The translations under genes and the position numbers were made by a program. From the NCBI GenBank assembly GCA_036265915.1, contig DATAOC010000040.1, positions 1 to 64,000 on the forward strand: DNA of 64,000 nucleotides, read 5' to 3'. Below the pieces are notes generated by a model that was given only the letters and a program-made list of their open reading frames with translations, was not told where the DNA came from and searched no databases. Positions 51,789 through 59,528 of this stretch are shown here, piece by piece (within the stretch, counting starts at the first letter, position 1; each line of letters begins with the position of its first letter). The stretch is from AR12 sp036265915 (GTDB taxonomy: Bacteria; Methylomirabilota; Methylomirabilia; Rokubacteriales; CSP1-6).

Positions 51789-52616
51789 ATGGCACGACCG
51801 CACGTGATCTACCAGGCGAAGCCGGGCTCGGCGCTCGAGGTCGACCGCCGCTTCTATGGGCAGCTGGCTCCCGAGCAAGGCAAGCGCAAGCTCGTGGAGC
51901 AATTCGTCATCCCGCGCCGTTCGGGGCGGGCGTGGCCGGTGCGCGCCGGCCAGATCTTCCGCATCGTGGCCCTCGAGGGGCCCCAGGTGGCGGATCTGAA
52001 CGTCTGGAGCCTCGCCAACCCGCGCGAGCGGTTCTGGGCGTCGCGCTCGCGCCAGCTCCATCAGGCTCACGTCTCGACGTTCGACCGGCTGTGGTCCTGC
52101 CTGCCGTACCTGCGGCCGATGCTGACCATCGTCGCCGACACCGTGAGGTATCCCCGTGACGAGGACGGCGGCGGCTGTCACGATCTCCTCGGCACGCGGT
52201 GCGATCCGTACGTGCACAAGCTGCTCAACGGCGAGGAGCTCGACGTGTGCTGCCACAGCAATCTCGTGCGCGCCGTCCTGCCGTATCACCTCACCGAGCT
52301 CGACGTGCACGACGTGCTGAACGTCTTCCAGGTGACGGGGCTCACGCCCGAGGGACGCTACTTCACCAAGCCCAGCCCGGCGAAGCAGGGGGACTTCATC
52401 GAGTTCTTCGCGGAGCTCGACGTGCTCGTCGCGCTGTCGAACTGCCCGCACGGCGACATGTCGCGGCCGGTCTGGGGCCCCGACGCCGGCGACGGCGCCG
52501 ACATCTGTCGCCCGCTCGGCATCGAGGTCTGGCAGCCGGTGCCCGAGGCGCTCGCCGGCTGGCGCTCACCATCGCCCTCCGATTACCAGGGCGCCCACGG
52601 GCTGCACGCGCGATGA
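51789..52616 (+). CDS. DUF1989 protein (urea carboxylase-associated / carboxyguanidine-deiminase-like), larger partner
   Basis: A 275-residue DUF1989 protein. The core has VRAGQIFRIVALEGPQVADLN, then the conserved GGCHDLLGTRCDPYVHKL and DVCCHSNLVRAVLPY, whose His/Cys residues probably hold zinc. Relatives are found beside urea carboxylase, and some (CgdA/CgdB) form the carboxyguanidine deiminase dimer. The start ATG 51789 has GAGGTGAGG upstream. It is coupled to a second, shorter paralogue by an ATGA overlap. No urea or guanidine carboxylase is in the window, so the substrate is uncertain. Confidence 0.87.
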   Translation: MARPHVIYQAKPGSALEVDRRFYGQLAPEQGKRKLVEQFVIPRRSGRAWPVRAGQIFRIVALEGPQVADLNVWSLANPRERFWASRSRQLHQAHVSTFDRLWSCLPYLRPMLTIVADTVRYPRDEDGGGCHDLLGTRCDPYVHKLLNGEELDVCCHSNLVRAVLPYHLTELDVHDVLNVFQVTGLTPEGRYFTKPSPAKQGDFIEFFAELDVLVALSNCPHGDMSRPVWGPDAGDGADICRPLGIEVWQPVPEALAGWRSPSPSDYQGAHGLHAR

Positions 52617-53206
52617 GCCGCCAGACGATCCCGGCCCGGAAAGGCACGGCGGCGCGCGTGCGCGCCGGACAGCACGTTCGCATCATCAATACCCACGGCA
52701 CCCAGGTCGTCGACGCGTGGGCGTTCAACGCGCAGGACCCGAGCGAGTGGATGGCCATGGAGGCCAGCCGCGCGTGGTTCCTGAGGCTCGCGGCCGCCGT
52801 CGGCGACTCCTTCGTCACCAATCGCCGGCGGCCGATCCTCACGCTGGTCGAGGACACCTCACGCTGCGCGCACGACACGCTGATGGCGCCCTGCGACGCC
52901 GACCGCTACGGCCTCCTCGGCGTGAAGGGATACCACGACAACTGCCGCGACAACCTGCACGCCGCCCTCGGCGAGCTCGGCGTGAAGGTTCCGGCCACGC
53001 CGCCGTCGCTGAACGTCTTCATGAACATCCCGTGGACGCCGGAAGGCCGACTGAGCTGGGGCGAGCCGCTCTCGCCGCCGGGCAGCTACGCGCTCTTCCG
53101 CGCGGAGATGGAGCTCATCGTGGCGTTCTCGGCGTGTCCGCAAGATATCTTGCCGATCAACGGACGCACGGGCACCACGACCGAGGCGCACTTCACCATC
53201 GAGTAG
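52613..53206 (+). CDS. DUF1989 protein, smaller partner
   Basis: A 197-residue paralogue of the upstream gene: KGTAARVRAGQHVRIINTHGTQVVDAW, then CAHDTLMAPCDADRYGLLG and DNCRDNLHAALGEL with the same His/Cys pattern. Two unequal DUF1989 subunits in one operon are the arrangement seen for urea carboxylase-associated proteins 1 and 2 and for CgdA/CgdB. The ATG overlaps the preceding stop. The likely product is the second subunit of a heteromer. Confidence 0.87.
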   Translation: MSRQTIPARKGTAARVRAGQHVRIINTHGTQVVDAWAFNAQDPSEWMAMEASRAWFLRLAAAVGDSFVTNRRRPILTLVEDTSRCAHDTLMAPCDADRYGLLGVKGYHDNCRDNLHAALGELGVKVPATPPSLNVFMNIPWTPEGRLSWGEPLSPPGSYALFRAEMELIVAFSACPQDILPINGRTGTTTEAHFTIE

Positions 53207-53292
53207 CAGTGCCTCCGGTGTCGCGGTGCGGGCGCGCGCCCGCGCCGACGGCAGCCGAGGCTCGCGCCGCGGAGTCGCTGCGCCCGCATGAG

Positions 53293-53298
53293 TACAAT
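53293..53298 (+). promoter_or_regulatory. -10 element, leaderless export operon
   Basis: TACAAT at 53293-53298; the expected +1 near 53305 is two bases before ATG 53307. The -35 region does not match. Confidence 0.4.
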
Positions 53299-53306
53299 GA
53301 GCCGGC

Positions 53307-53993
53307 ATGTCGCTTCCGGCGCTGGAGCTCCGCCACGTCAGCAAGTCGTACCGCGAGGGCGAGGTCGAGCGCACGGTGCTGCGCGACGTGTCGCTGTCCA
53401 TCGCCCCCGGCGAGATCGTTGTGCTGGTCGGGCGGAGCGGGTCGGGAAAGTCGACGCTGCTCAATGTCATTGCCGGCATCGACCGGCCGACGGCGGGTAG
53501 CGTCCACGTGGCGGGTACCGAGCTCACGGCGCTGGACGAGCAAGCGCGGACGCGGTTTCGGCGCGCGCACATCGGGTTCGTGTTCCAGTTCTTCAATCTC
53601 ATCCCGCTCCTCACGGTGGAGGAGAATCTGCTGCTGCCGCTCGATCTCAACGGGCGCGCGGATGCCAAGGGAGTGGCGCGCGCACGTGAGCTGCTGGAGC
53701 GGGTCGGCCTCGGCGGGCGCGGCGCCAGCTTTCCCGAGCGGCTGTCCGGGGGCGAGCAGCAGCGCGTCGCCATCGCGCGCGCGCTCGTTCACGAGCCGGC
53801 GCTGATCCTGGCCGACGAGCCGACGGGGAATCTCGACGTCGAGACGGCCACCGCCGTGCTCGATCTGCTCGACACGCTCGCGCGCGCGACAGGCCGTACG
53901 GTCGTGATGGCGACGCACAGCCGCGAGGTCGTCGGCGTCGCCGACCGGATCTTCGCGGTGCAGCGGGGAGTGCTGGTGGAGCAGCCGCGGTGA
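53307..53993 (+). CDS. ABC transporter ATPase (LolD/MacB-type)
   Basis: A 228-residue ATPase of the MacB/LolD group. Walker A is GRSGSGKST, the FtsE/LolD-typical segment is HIGFVFQFFNLIPLLT, signature LSGGEQQRVAIAR, Walker B ILADEPTGNLD, H-loop MATHSRE. It drives a mechanotransmission-type permease, encoded next with a GTGA overlap. The first of four coupled genes. Confidence 0.93.
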   Translation: MSLPALELRHVSKSYREGEVERTVLRDVSLSIAPGEIVVLVGRSGSGKSTLLNVIAGIDRPTAGSVHVAGTELTALDEQARTRFRRAHIGFVFQFFNLIPLLTVEENLLLPLDLNGRADAKGVARARELLERVGLGGRGASFPERLSGGEQQRVAIARALVHEPALILADEPTGNLDVETATAVLDLLDTLARATGRTVVMATHSREVVGVADRIFAVQRGVLVEQPR

Positions 53994-56536
53994 GTCGCCA
54001 GCTCGCGCGGGTGGCGTTACGACAGCTGTCCACGCACCCGTGGCAGCTCGGCCTGGCCATCCTCGGCATCGCGCTCGGCGTGGCGGTGGCGGTCGCCATC
54101 GATCTCGCCAACGGCAGCGCGCTGCGCGCGTTCTCGCTCAGCACCGAGGCGGTCAGCGGCAAGGCGACGCACCAGATCGTCGGCGGGCCGTCGGGATTGT
54201 CCGACGACGTGTATCGACGGCTCCGGCTCGAGCTCGGGGTGCGGCGCGCGGCGCCGATCGTCGAGGGCGACGTGTCCGTCGCCGGTGAGCGGACGCGCAC
54301 GTTTCATCTGCTCGGAATCGATCCGTTCGTGGATGGCGACTTCCGCCCGTTTCTGGCGGGCGATGAGCGCGGCGGCTCCCGCGGGCGCAGTGCGCTCGCG
54401 CGCGCGGCGGATCTGGTGGCCCGTCGCGGCACCGCGCTGGCGGCCGCGTCCGCGGGGCTGCCCATCGGCGCCTCGCTCGCCATCGACGTCGCCGGCCAGC
54501 GTCGGACGCTGACGATGGTCGGCGTGCTCGAGCCGGCCGATCCGGCCAGCGCCCGCGCCCTCGACGGCCTGCTGGTGACGGACATCGCCACCGCGCAGGA
54601 GACGCTCGGCGCGCTGGGCCGTCTGTCGCGCATCGATCTGATCGTGGCCGACGACCCGGCCGGGCATGCTCTGCTCACGCGCGTGGCCGGCGCGCTGCCG
54701 CCAGGCGCGGACCTCGTGTCGGCGGGCGCGACGGCGGGAGCGACCGCGCGCATGATCCTCGCCTTCCAGTGGAACCTCGCCGCGCTGTCGCTGCTGGCGC
54801 TCGTGGTCGGGATGTTCCTCATCTACCAGACGATGACGTTCTCGGTGGTGCAGCGGAGGCCGCTGATCGGCGCGCTGCGCGCGCTCGGCGTGACGCGCGG
54901 CGAGGTGTTCACGCTGGTGATGAGCGAGGCGCTCGTCATCGGCGTCGTCGGCACGCTCGCGGGGCTGGCCCTCGGCTGGGCGATGGCGCAGGGGCTGCTG
55001 CGTCTGGTGACGCGGACGATCAACGACCTCTACTTCGTCGTGTCCGTGCGCGAGGTGGCCCTGGACCCGCTCGCGGTGGCCAAGAGCGTGCTGCTCGGCA
55101 TCGGCGCCACCGCGCTGGCCGCGCTGCCGCCGGCGCTGGAGGCCACGGCCGCGCCGCCGCGCGTGGTCATGAGCCGCGCCGCGCTGGAGACGCGCGCCCG
55201 CGGCCGGGCGCGCGTCGCGGCGGTGGTCGGCGCGCTCGTGCTGCTCACGGGGGCGGTCGTGCTCGCCGCACCCGGCGGCATCGTCGTCGGCTTCCTCGGC
55301 CTCTTCGCGGTGATGGTCGGCTGCGCGCTCGTCACGCCGGCCGCCGCGCTCGTGCTGCTGCGGCCGATTCACCACGTGGCCGGTGCTCTGTTCGGCATGC
55401 TGGGCCGGCTCGCCACGCGCAGCATCGTCGCCGCGCTGTCGCGCACGTCGGTGGCGATGGCGGCGCTGATGATCGCGGTGGCCGCGGCAATCGGCGTCGG
55501 CGTCATGATCGCCAGCTTCCGCGAGGCGGTGACGACCTGGCTCGAGGGAACCCTGCGGGCCGACGTCTACGTCTCGGCGCCGAGCCTCGTCGGCAGCCGG
55601 CCCGACGCCACGCTCGATCCCGCGCTCGTCGCGCGCCTGGCCGGCACGCCCGGCGTGGCGCACGTGACCACTTCGCGCGGAGCGATCGTGCAGAGCCCGC
55701 GCGGGCCGGTGCAGGTGGTGGCGCTCGACGTCGATCCGGACCGGCCGCCGCGCTGGCGGTTTCGCGACGGCAGCGCGTCCGGCGTGTGGCACGGCAGCGC
55801 GGTGCTCGTCTCCGAGCCGTTCGCGAACCGCCACGACACGCGCGCCGGGGGCGTCGTACGCCTGCGCACCGACCACGGCGAGCAGGAGTTCCGCGTGGCC
55901 GGCGTCTTCTACGACTACGGCTCGAGCGCCGGCGTGGTGGTCATGCACCGGCGCACGTACGACCGCGCGTGGAACGACCGGCGCATCTCGAGCCTGGCGC
56001 TCGAGGCCGCGCCCGGCGTGGACGTGGACGCGCTGGTGGCAGCGGTCCGCGCGCGGGCGGCGGGCGGGCCGACGCTCGTGATCCGCTCCAACCGCGCGCT
56101 GCGCGAGGCCTCGCTCCAGATCTTCGATCGCACATTCGCGATCACCGGCGTGCTTCGCACGCTCAGCGTCGTCGTCGCCTTCGTCGGGATGCTGGCTGCG
56201 CTGATGGCCCTGCAGCTCGAGCGCACCCGCGAGATCGGCGTGCTCCGCGCGCTCGGGCTGACGCCGGGCCAGGTGTGGGGACTCGTGACGGCGCAGTCGG
56301 GGATCCTCGGCCTCCTGGCCGGCGTGCTCGCCGTGCCGAGCGGGCTCCTGATGGCGGCCGTGCTCGTCTTCGTCATCAACCGGCGCTCGTTCGGCTGGAC
56401 GATGTCGATCGATCCATCACCGCCGATCCTGCTGCAGGGCGTGGCGCTCTCCGTGCTCGCGGCGTTGCTGGCGGGTCTCTATCCCGCGTGGAGGATGGCG
56501 AGCGCGCCGCCGGCGGAGTCGCTGCGCGATGAGTAA
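53990..56536 (+). CDS. FtsX/MacB-type ABC permease (two FtsX domains)
   Basis: An 848-residue permease with a first membrane segment (residues 20-40), a large periplasmic domain and two FtsX domains with four-segment groups around residues 260-380 and 700-840, plus extra membrane helices near 410-440 and 480-500. This is the AttFG/YbbP-like long form rather than LolC. It includes RTREIGVLRALGLTPGQVW in the second FtsX domain. With the ATPase it would move a lipid-like or lipoprotein substrate outward or signal across the membrane. Confidence 0.9.
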   Translation: MSRQLARVALRQLSTHPWQLGLAILGIALGVAVAVAIDLANGSALRAFSLSTEAVSGKATHQIVGGPSGLSDDVYRRLRLELGVRRAAPIVEGDVSVAGERTRTFHLLGIDPFVDGDFRPFLAGDERGGSRGRSALARAADLVARRGTALAAASAGLPIGASLAIDVAGQRRTLTMVGVLEPADPASARALDGLLVTDIATAQETLGALGRLSRIDLIVADDPAGHALLTRVAGALPPGADLVSAGATAGATARMILAFQWNLAALSLLALVVGMFLIYQTMTFSVVQRRPLIGALRALGVTRGEVFTLVMSEALVIGVVGTLAGLALGWAMAQGLLRLVTRTINDLYFVVSVREVALDPLAVAKSVLLGIGATALAALPPALEATAAPPRVVMSRAALETRARGRARVAAVVGALVLLTGAVVLAAPGGIVVGFLGLFAVMVGCALVTPAAALVLLRPIHHVAGALFGMLGRLATRSIVAALSRTSVAMAALMIAVAAAIGVGVMIASFREAVTTWLEGTLRADVYVSAPSLVGSRPDATLDPALVARLAGTPGVAHVTTSRGAIVQSPRGPVQVVALDVDPDRPPRWRFRDGSASGVWHGSAVLVSEPFANRHDTRAGGVVRLRTDHGEQEFRVAGVFYDYGSSAGVVVMHRRTYDRAWNDRRISSLALEAAPGVDVDALVAAVRARAAGGPTLVIRSNRALREASLQIFDRTFAITGVLRTLSVVVAFVGMLAALMALQLERTREIGVLRALGLTPGQVWGLVTAQSGILGLLAGVLAVPSGLLMAAVLVFVINRRSFGWTMSIDPSPPILLQGVALSVLAALLAGLYPAWRMASAPPAESLRDE

Positions 56537-57665
56537 GCCGGCGCTCGGCCTGGCTCTCGCAATCGCCGCGCTCGGGGCGGCGCTGCTCGCGTGGTGGCCG
56601 TCATCCGGACGCCCGCCCATCCGCGCGACGGTGGCCGTGCAGGAGGCGCTGGCCGACGACCGCGCCGGCTTCGCGCGCGCGCTCGCGCCACGGCCGATGT
56701 CGTTCCCCGCCGACCACGGACCACACCCGGATTTCCGGACCGAGTGGTGGTATTACACCGGCAATCTGCGGACCGGTGCCGGGCGTCACTTCGGGTTCCA
56801 GCTGACGTTCTTTCGCGTGGCCTTGTCGCCGGAGGAAGAGGCGCGTGGCTCGGAGTGGGCGAGCCGTCAGCTGTACTTCGCCCACTTCGCGCTGACCGAC
56901 ACCGCCGGCCAGCGTTTCCACGCCTTCCGCCGCATGAGCCGCGAGGCGCTCGGCCTGGCCGGCGCCTCCGCGACGCCGTTCCGCGTGTGGGTCGAGGACT
57001 GGTCGGCGGACGGCGACGGGCGCTCGGCGCGGCTGCGCGCGAGCGACGGTGACGTCGCGATCGACCTCGAGGTCGCCGCCGCCAAGCCCGTCGTCCTGCA
57101 GGGCGACCATGGCCTCAGCGCGAAGGGGCCGGGCGCCGGCAACGCGTCCTTCTATTATTCATTCACGCGGATGCCGACGCGTGGCGTCGTCCGCCTCGGC
57201 GGCGAGATGCTCGACGTCACCGGCGAGGCATGGATGGACCGGGAGTGGAGCACGAGCGGCCTCGGCCCCGGCGTCAAGGGGTGGGACTGGTTCGCGCTAC
57301 AGCTCGACGACGGACGCGAGCTGATGTTCTACCTGCTGCGGCACGCCGACGGCTCGGCGGATCCGCTCAGCGCGGGAACGCTGGTCACCGCGGATGGCAC
57401 CGTGCAGCGCCTGCAAGCACGCGACGTACGGATCGAGCCGCGCGCGGAATGGACGAGTCCGCGCACGCGCGTGCGCTATCCGGCGCGCTGGGTCGTCAGC
57501 GTGCCCTCCGCCGACGTGCGGGTCGACGTGCAGCCGCGGCTGGCCGATCAGGAGCTCGTCGTCGGCACGCGGTACTGGGAGGGCGCGGTGGCCGTGGTCG
57601 GCACCGCCGCCGGCGCGCCGCTCACGGGCCACGGCTACGTGGAGCTCGTCGGCTACGGTGAGTGA
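56529..57665 (+). CDS. Lipocalin-like carotenoid 1,2-hydratase family protein (AttH/CrtC-like)
   Basis: A 378-residue exported protein (N-terminal hydrophobic segment at residues 5-24). The mature part has MSFPADHGPHPDFRTEWWYY, HFGFQLTFFRVAL and GEAWMDREWSTSGLGPGVKG, which define the AttH/hydroxyneurosporene-synthase family. In AttEFGH systems this is the secreted partner of the ABC permease. Its start overlaps the permease stop by 8 bases, matching that gene order. The chemical function of AttH is not settled. Confidence 0.88.
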   Translation: MSKPALGLALAIAALGAALLAWWPSSGRPPIRATVAVQEALADDRAGFARALAPRPMSFPADHGPHPDFRTEWWYYTGNLRTGAGRHFGFQLTFFRVALSPEEEARGSEWASRQLYFAHFALTDTAGQRFHAFRRMSREALGLAGASATPFRVWVEDWSADGDGRSARLRASDGDVAIDLEVAAAKPVVLQGDHGLSAKGPGAGNASFYYSFTRMPTRGVVRLGGEMLDVTGEAWMDREWSTSGLGPGVKGWDWFALQLDDGRELMFYLLRHADGSADPLSAGTLVTADGTVQRLQARDVRIEPRAEWTSPRTRVRYPARWVVSVPSADVRVDVQPRLADQELVVGTRYWEGAVAVVGTAAGAPLTGHGYVELVGYGE

Positions 57666-58158
57666 GCGAACGTTCCGCCGCGTGGTGGTGACGGGGCGGC
57701 TGGACGATGCGGCGGCATCGCGCGCGGCGGCCGAGATCTTGACCCTCGACGCCGCCGGTGATGCGCCCATCGAGCTGGTCGTCGACAGCGGCGATGGCAC
57801 GCTGGAAGCGGCCTTCACGCTCATCGACGCGATGGAGGCGGCGCGCGCGCCGATTCGCGCGCTGTGCCGGGGGCAGGTGGGCGGCCCGGCCATCGCCGTC
57901 GTCGCCGCCGCGCAGCATCGGAGGGCGCTGCCGCATACCCGGTTCAGGCTCTCGGCGCCGGTCGTGCGCCTGTCGGGCACGCCCGCGCACCTCGTGGCGG
58001 AAAGCCAGGCACAGCGGGCGCTGCTGTGGCGGCTGCAAGGACGCCTGGCGCGCGTGACCGGCCGCGCCCCCGAGGACATCGCCGACGACATGCGTCGCGG
58101 CCGCTACCTCGACGCGCGCGAGGCGCTCGACTACCGGCTCATCGACGCGGTCGGTTGA
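57658..58158 (+). CDS. ClpP-like protein without catalytic Ser and His
   Basis: A 166-residue protein aligning along its length with ClpP: IELVVDSGDGTLEAAFTLID (NSPGG region), IRALCRGQVGGPAIAVVAAA (GQAASMGA region), LPHTRFRLSAPV (LPNSRVMIHQP region) and the end EDIADDMRRGRYLDAREALDY. The catalytic serine is replaced by glycine and the histidine by serine, while the Asp region is kept, so it should not be a protease. GTG 57658 gives the normal ClpP N-terminus VSERTFRRVVV and overlaps the AttH-like stop. The role may be structural or regulatory for the export complex. Confidence 0.78.
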   Translation: MSERTFRRVVVTGRLDDAAASRAAAEILTLDAAGDAPIELVVDSGDGTLEAAFTLIDAMEAARAPIRALCRGQVGGPAIAVVAAAQHRRALPHTRFRLSAPVVRLSGTPAHLVAESQAQRALLWRLQGRLARVTGRAPEDIADDMRRGRYLDAREALDYRLIDAVG

Positions 58159-58183
58159 CCGCGCGCGGCGGCGTGTCTACCGT
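58155..58183 (+). promoter_or_regulatory. Sigma-70 promoter, nearly leaderless
   Basis: TTGACC (58155-58160), 17-base spacer, TACCGT (58178-58183). The predicted +1 near 58190 lies 3 bases before ATG 58193. The -35 overlaps the end of the ClpP-like gene. Confidence 0.55.
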
Positions 58184-58192
58184 GAAGTCGTC

Positions 58193-58771
58193 ATGCCCCG
58201 CGCAGGCTCCCCGAAACTCAGCAGCTGGCGGCGCCAGGCCGTCCGTCACATCGTCGCAGTGCGTCGGGCAACGCTCGCGTTCATCGCGCACGTGCCCGAG
58301 GCGGAGATTCGCCGACCGCGCACACAAGACCGGTGGTCGGTGAAGGACGTGCTCGCGCATCTGCTGGCCTGCGACGAGGAGACCGTTCGCCGGTTTCGTC
58401 TCATCGCGCGCGGCCAGGCGCGCCGCATCCACTGGTTCGAGAGCATGGCGGATGCGGATCGATTCAACGCGCGCTCGGTGGCCCGGCTGCGTCGTCTCGA
58501 CCTGCGGGCGCTCCGTCGGCGGATGAGCCGCGCCCACGTCCAGCTCCTCGACCAGCTGCAGCGCCTGCCGGTCGAGGCGCTCGACGATCCTTCCCACGCC
58601 TACCCCGTGGTCGAATGGCTTCCCGAGCCTGGCTGGAAGCACGAGGCCGATCACATCGGCGACGTGCGGAGGTGGTGGCGGACGCACCGGCGGTCAGCCT
58701 CTGGTCATTCCGCCTCGACGAGGCTGGTCAGAAACGTGCCGGGCCGGCCGAAGCGTCGCCGGAAAGCGTGA
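58193..58771 (+). CDS. DinB-like (DUF664-type) four-helix protein
   Basis: A 192-residue predicted four-helix bundle of the DinB/YfiT group. The metal-type histidines appear in VKDVLAHLLACDEE and in WKHEADHIGDVRRWW. The protein is strikingly arginine-rich and its last 25 residues (GHSASTRLVRNVPGRPKRRRKA, partly) are basic and probably disordered. Members are thiol-dependent or metal-dependent transferases, but the function here is unknown. A promoter just upstream makes the transcript nearly leaderless. Confidence 0.8.
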   Translation: MPRAGSPKLSSWRRQAVRHIVAVRRATLAFIAHVPEAEIRRPRTQDRWSVKDVLAHLLACDEETVRRFRLIARGQARRIHWFESMADADRFNARSVARLRRLDLRALRRRMSRAHVQLLDQLQRLPVEALDDPSHAYPVVEWLPEPGWKHEADHIGDVRRWWRTHRRSASGHSASTRLVRNVPGRPKRRRKA

Positions 58772-58800
58772 CATGGCGCGTAGTTAGCTGACGACGAGCC

Positions 58801-58816
58801 GGGCACGCGGCTTGCC
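58801..58816 (+). promoter_or_regulatory. Sigma-54 (-24/-12) promoter of the two-component genes
   Basis: GGGCACGCGGCTTGCC keeps GGCACG and TTGC at the exact spacing (GG 58802-58803, GC 58814-58815). Only the first and last positions differ from consensus. The transcript would begin near 58827, before the ribosome site GGGAGG (58831-58836). Confidence 0.6.
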
Positions 58817-58841
58817 TCTGTCCAGGGCTCGGGAGGCCGCA

Positions 58842-59264
58842 ATGGCGATGACCGAGCAAGGCTCCATCCTCGTGGTCGACGACGAGCCGCACGTGAGCGA
58901 GCTGCTGCAGGAGTTCTTCGTGGAGCTCGGCTACTCGGTCGACGTGGCGAGCACCGGCGACGAGGCCTTCCGGCGCGCCGAATCCCGGCGGCCCGACGCG
59001 GTGATCCTCGACATGCGCCTGCCGGACACGACCGGCGATCAGCTGCTCCGCCGCCTCCGCACCCTCGACGATTCGCTGCCGATCGTGATGCTGAGCGGCG
59101 ATGCCGACGACGAGGTGGCGCGCCGGACACTGGCCGCCGGCGCCACGCAGTATCTCTGCAAGCCATTCGACTTCGACGTGCTGCAGCGCACGATCAGCGG
59201 CGCCGTGGACGCCGTGCGCGAGCACCACCCGGCCGCCACCGGCTGCACGAGTGTCGCGCGGTGA
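58842..59264 (+). CDS. Single-domain response regulator
   Basis: A 140-residue receiver with the acidic pair in ILVVDDEPHV (residues about 8-17), phospho-Asp in DAVILDMRLPD, Thr/Ser in VMLSGDADD and Lys in YLCKPFDF. No output domain, so it works like CheY/Spo0F or as a partner of the hybrid kinase downstream. I chose ATG 58842 because the ribosome site GGGAGG is 5 bases upstream. Its stop overlaps the start of the next small gene (TGATG). Confidence 0.88.
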   Translation: MAMTEQGSILVVDDEPHVSELLQEFFVELGYSVDVASTGDEAFRRAESRRPDAVILDMRLPDTTGDQLLRRLRTLDDSLPIVMLSGDADDEVARRTLAAGATQYLCKPFDFDVLQRTISGAVDAVREHHPAATGCTSVAR

Positions 59265-59431
59265 TGGCGGAGGCCGGCGCGTCGAGCCGGTGCTGCGCGG
59301 TCTGCGGCCGGGCGCTGGAGGGCAGCGAGGCGCTGATCGGCATCCCGGATCTCATGATCGAAATGCACGAAACCTGCTACCGACGCTCGCAAGAGACGAA
59401 AAAGCCGACACCACCCAAAGTGCCCGAATAA
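59264..59431 (+). CDS. 55-residue zinc-ribbon-like protein
   Basis: A small ORF of 55 residues coupled to the response regulator by a TGATG overlap. It has CxxC at residues 11-14 (CCAVCGRAL) and HxxC at 35-38 (MHETCYRR), the spacing of a small zinc finger, and a lysine/proline-rich end. It resembles no family I know. Position between receiver and kinase suggests an adaptor; the evidence is limited to overlap, codon use and the motif. Confidence 0.6.
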   Translation: MAEAGASSRCCAVCGRALEGSEALIGIPDLMIEMHETCYRRSQETKKPTPPKVPE

Positions 59432-59528
59432 TTGCCGAAGTCCCCCACGCCCTCTTCTATAGTCGAGCCATGAGTCTCGGGAGCGCCCGGTAGCCCTCGA
59501 CCTTCCGGAGGGTCCGCTTCGGCGCCGC

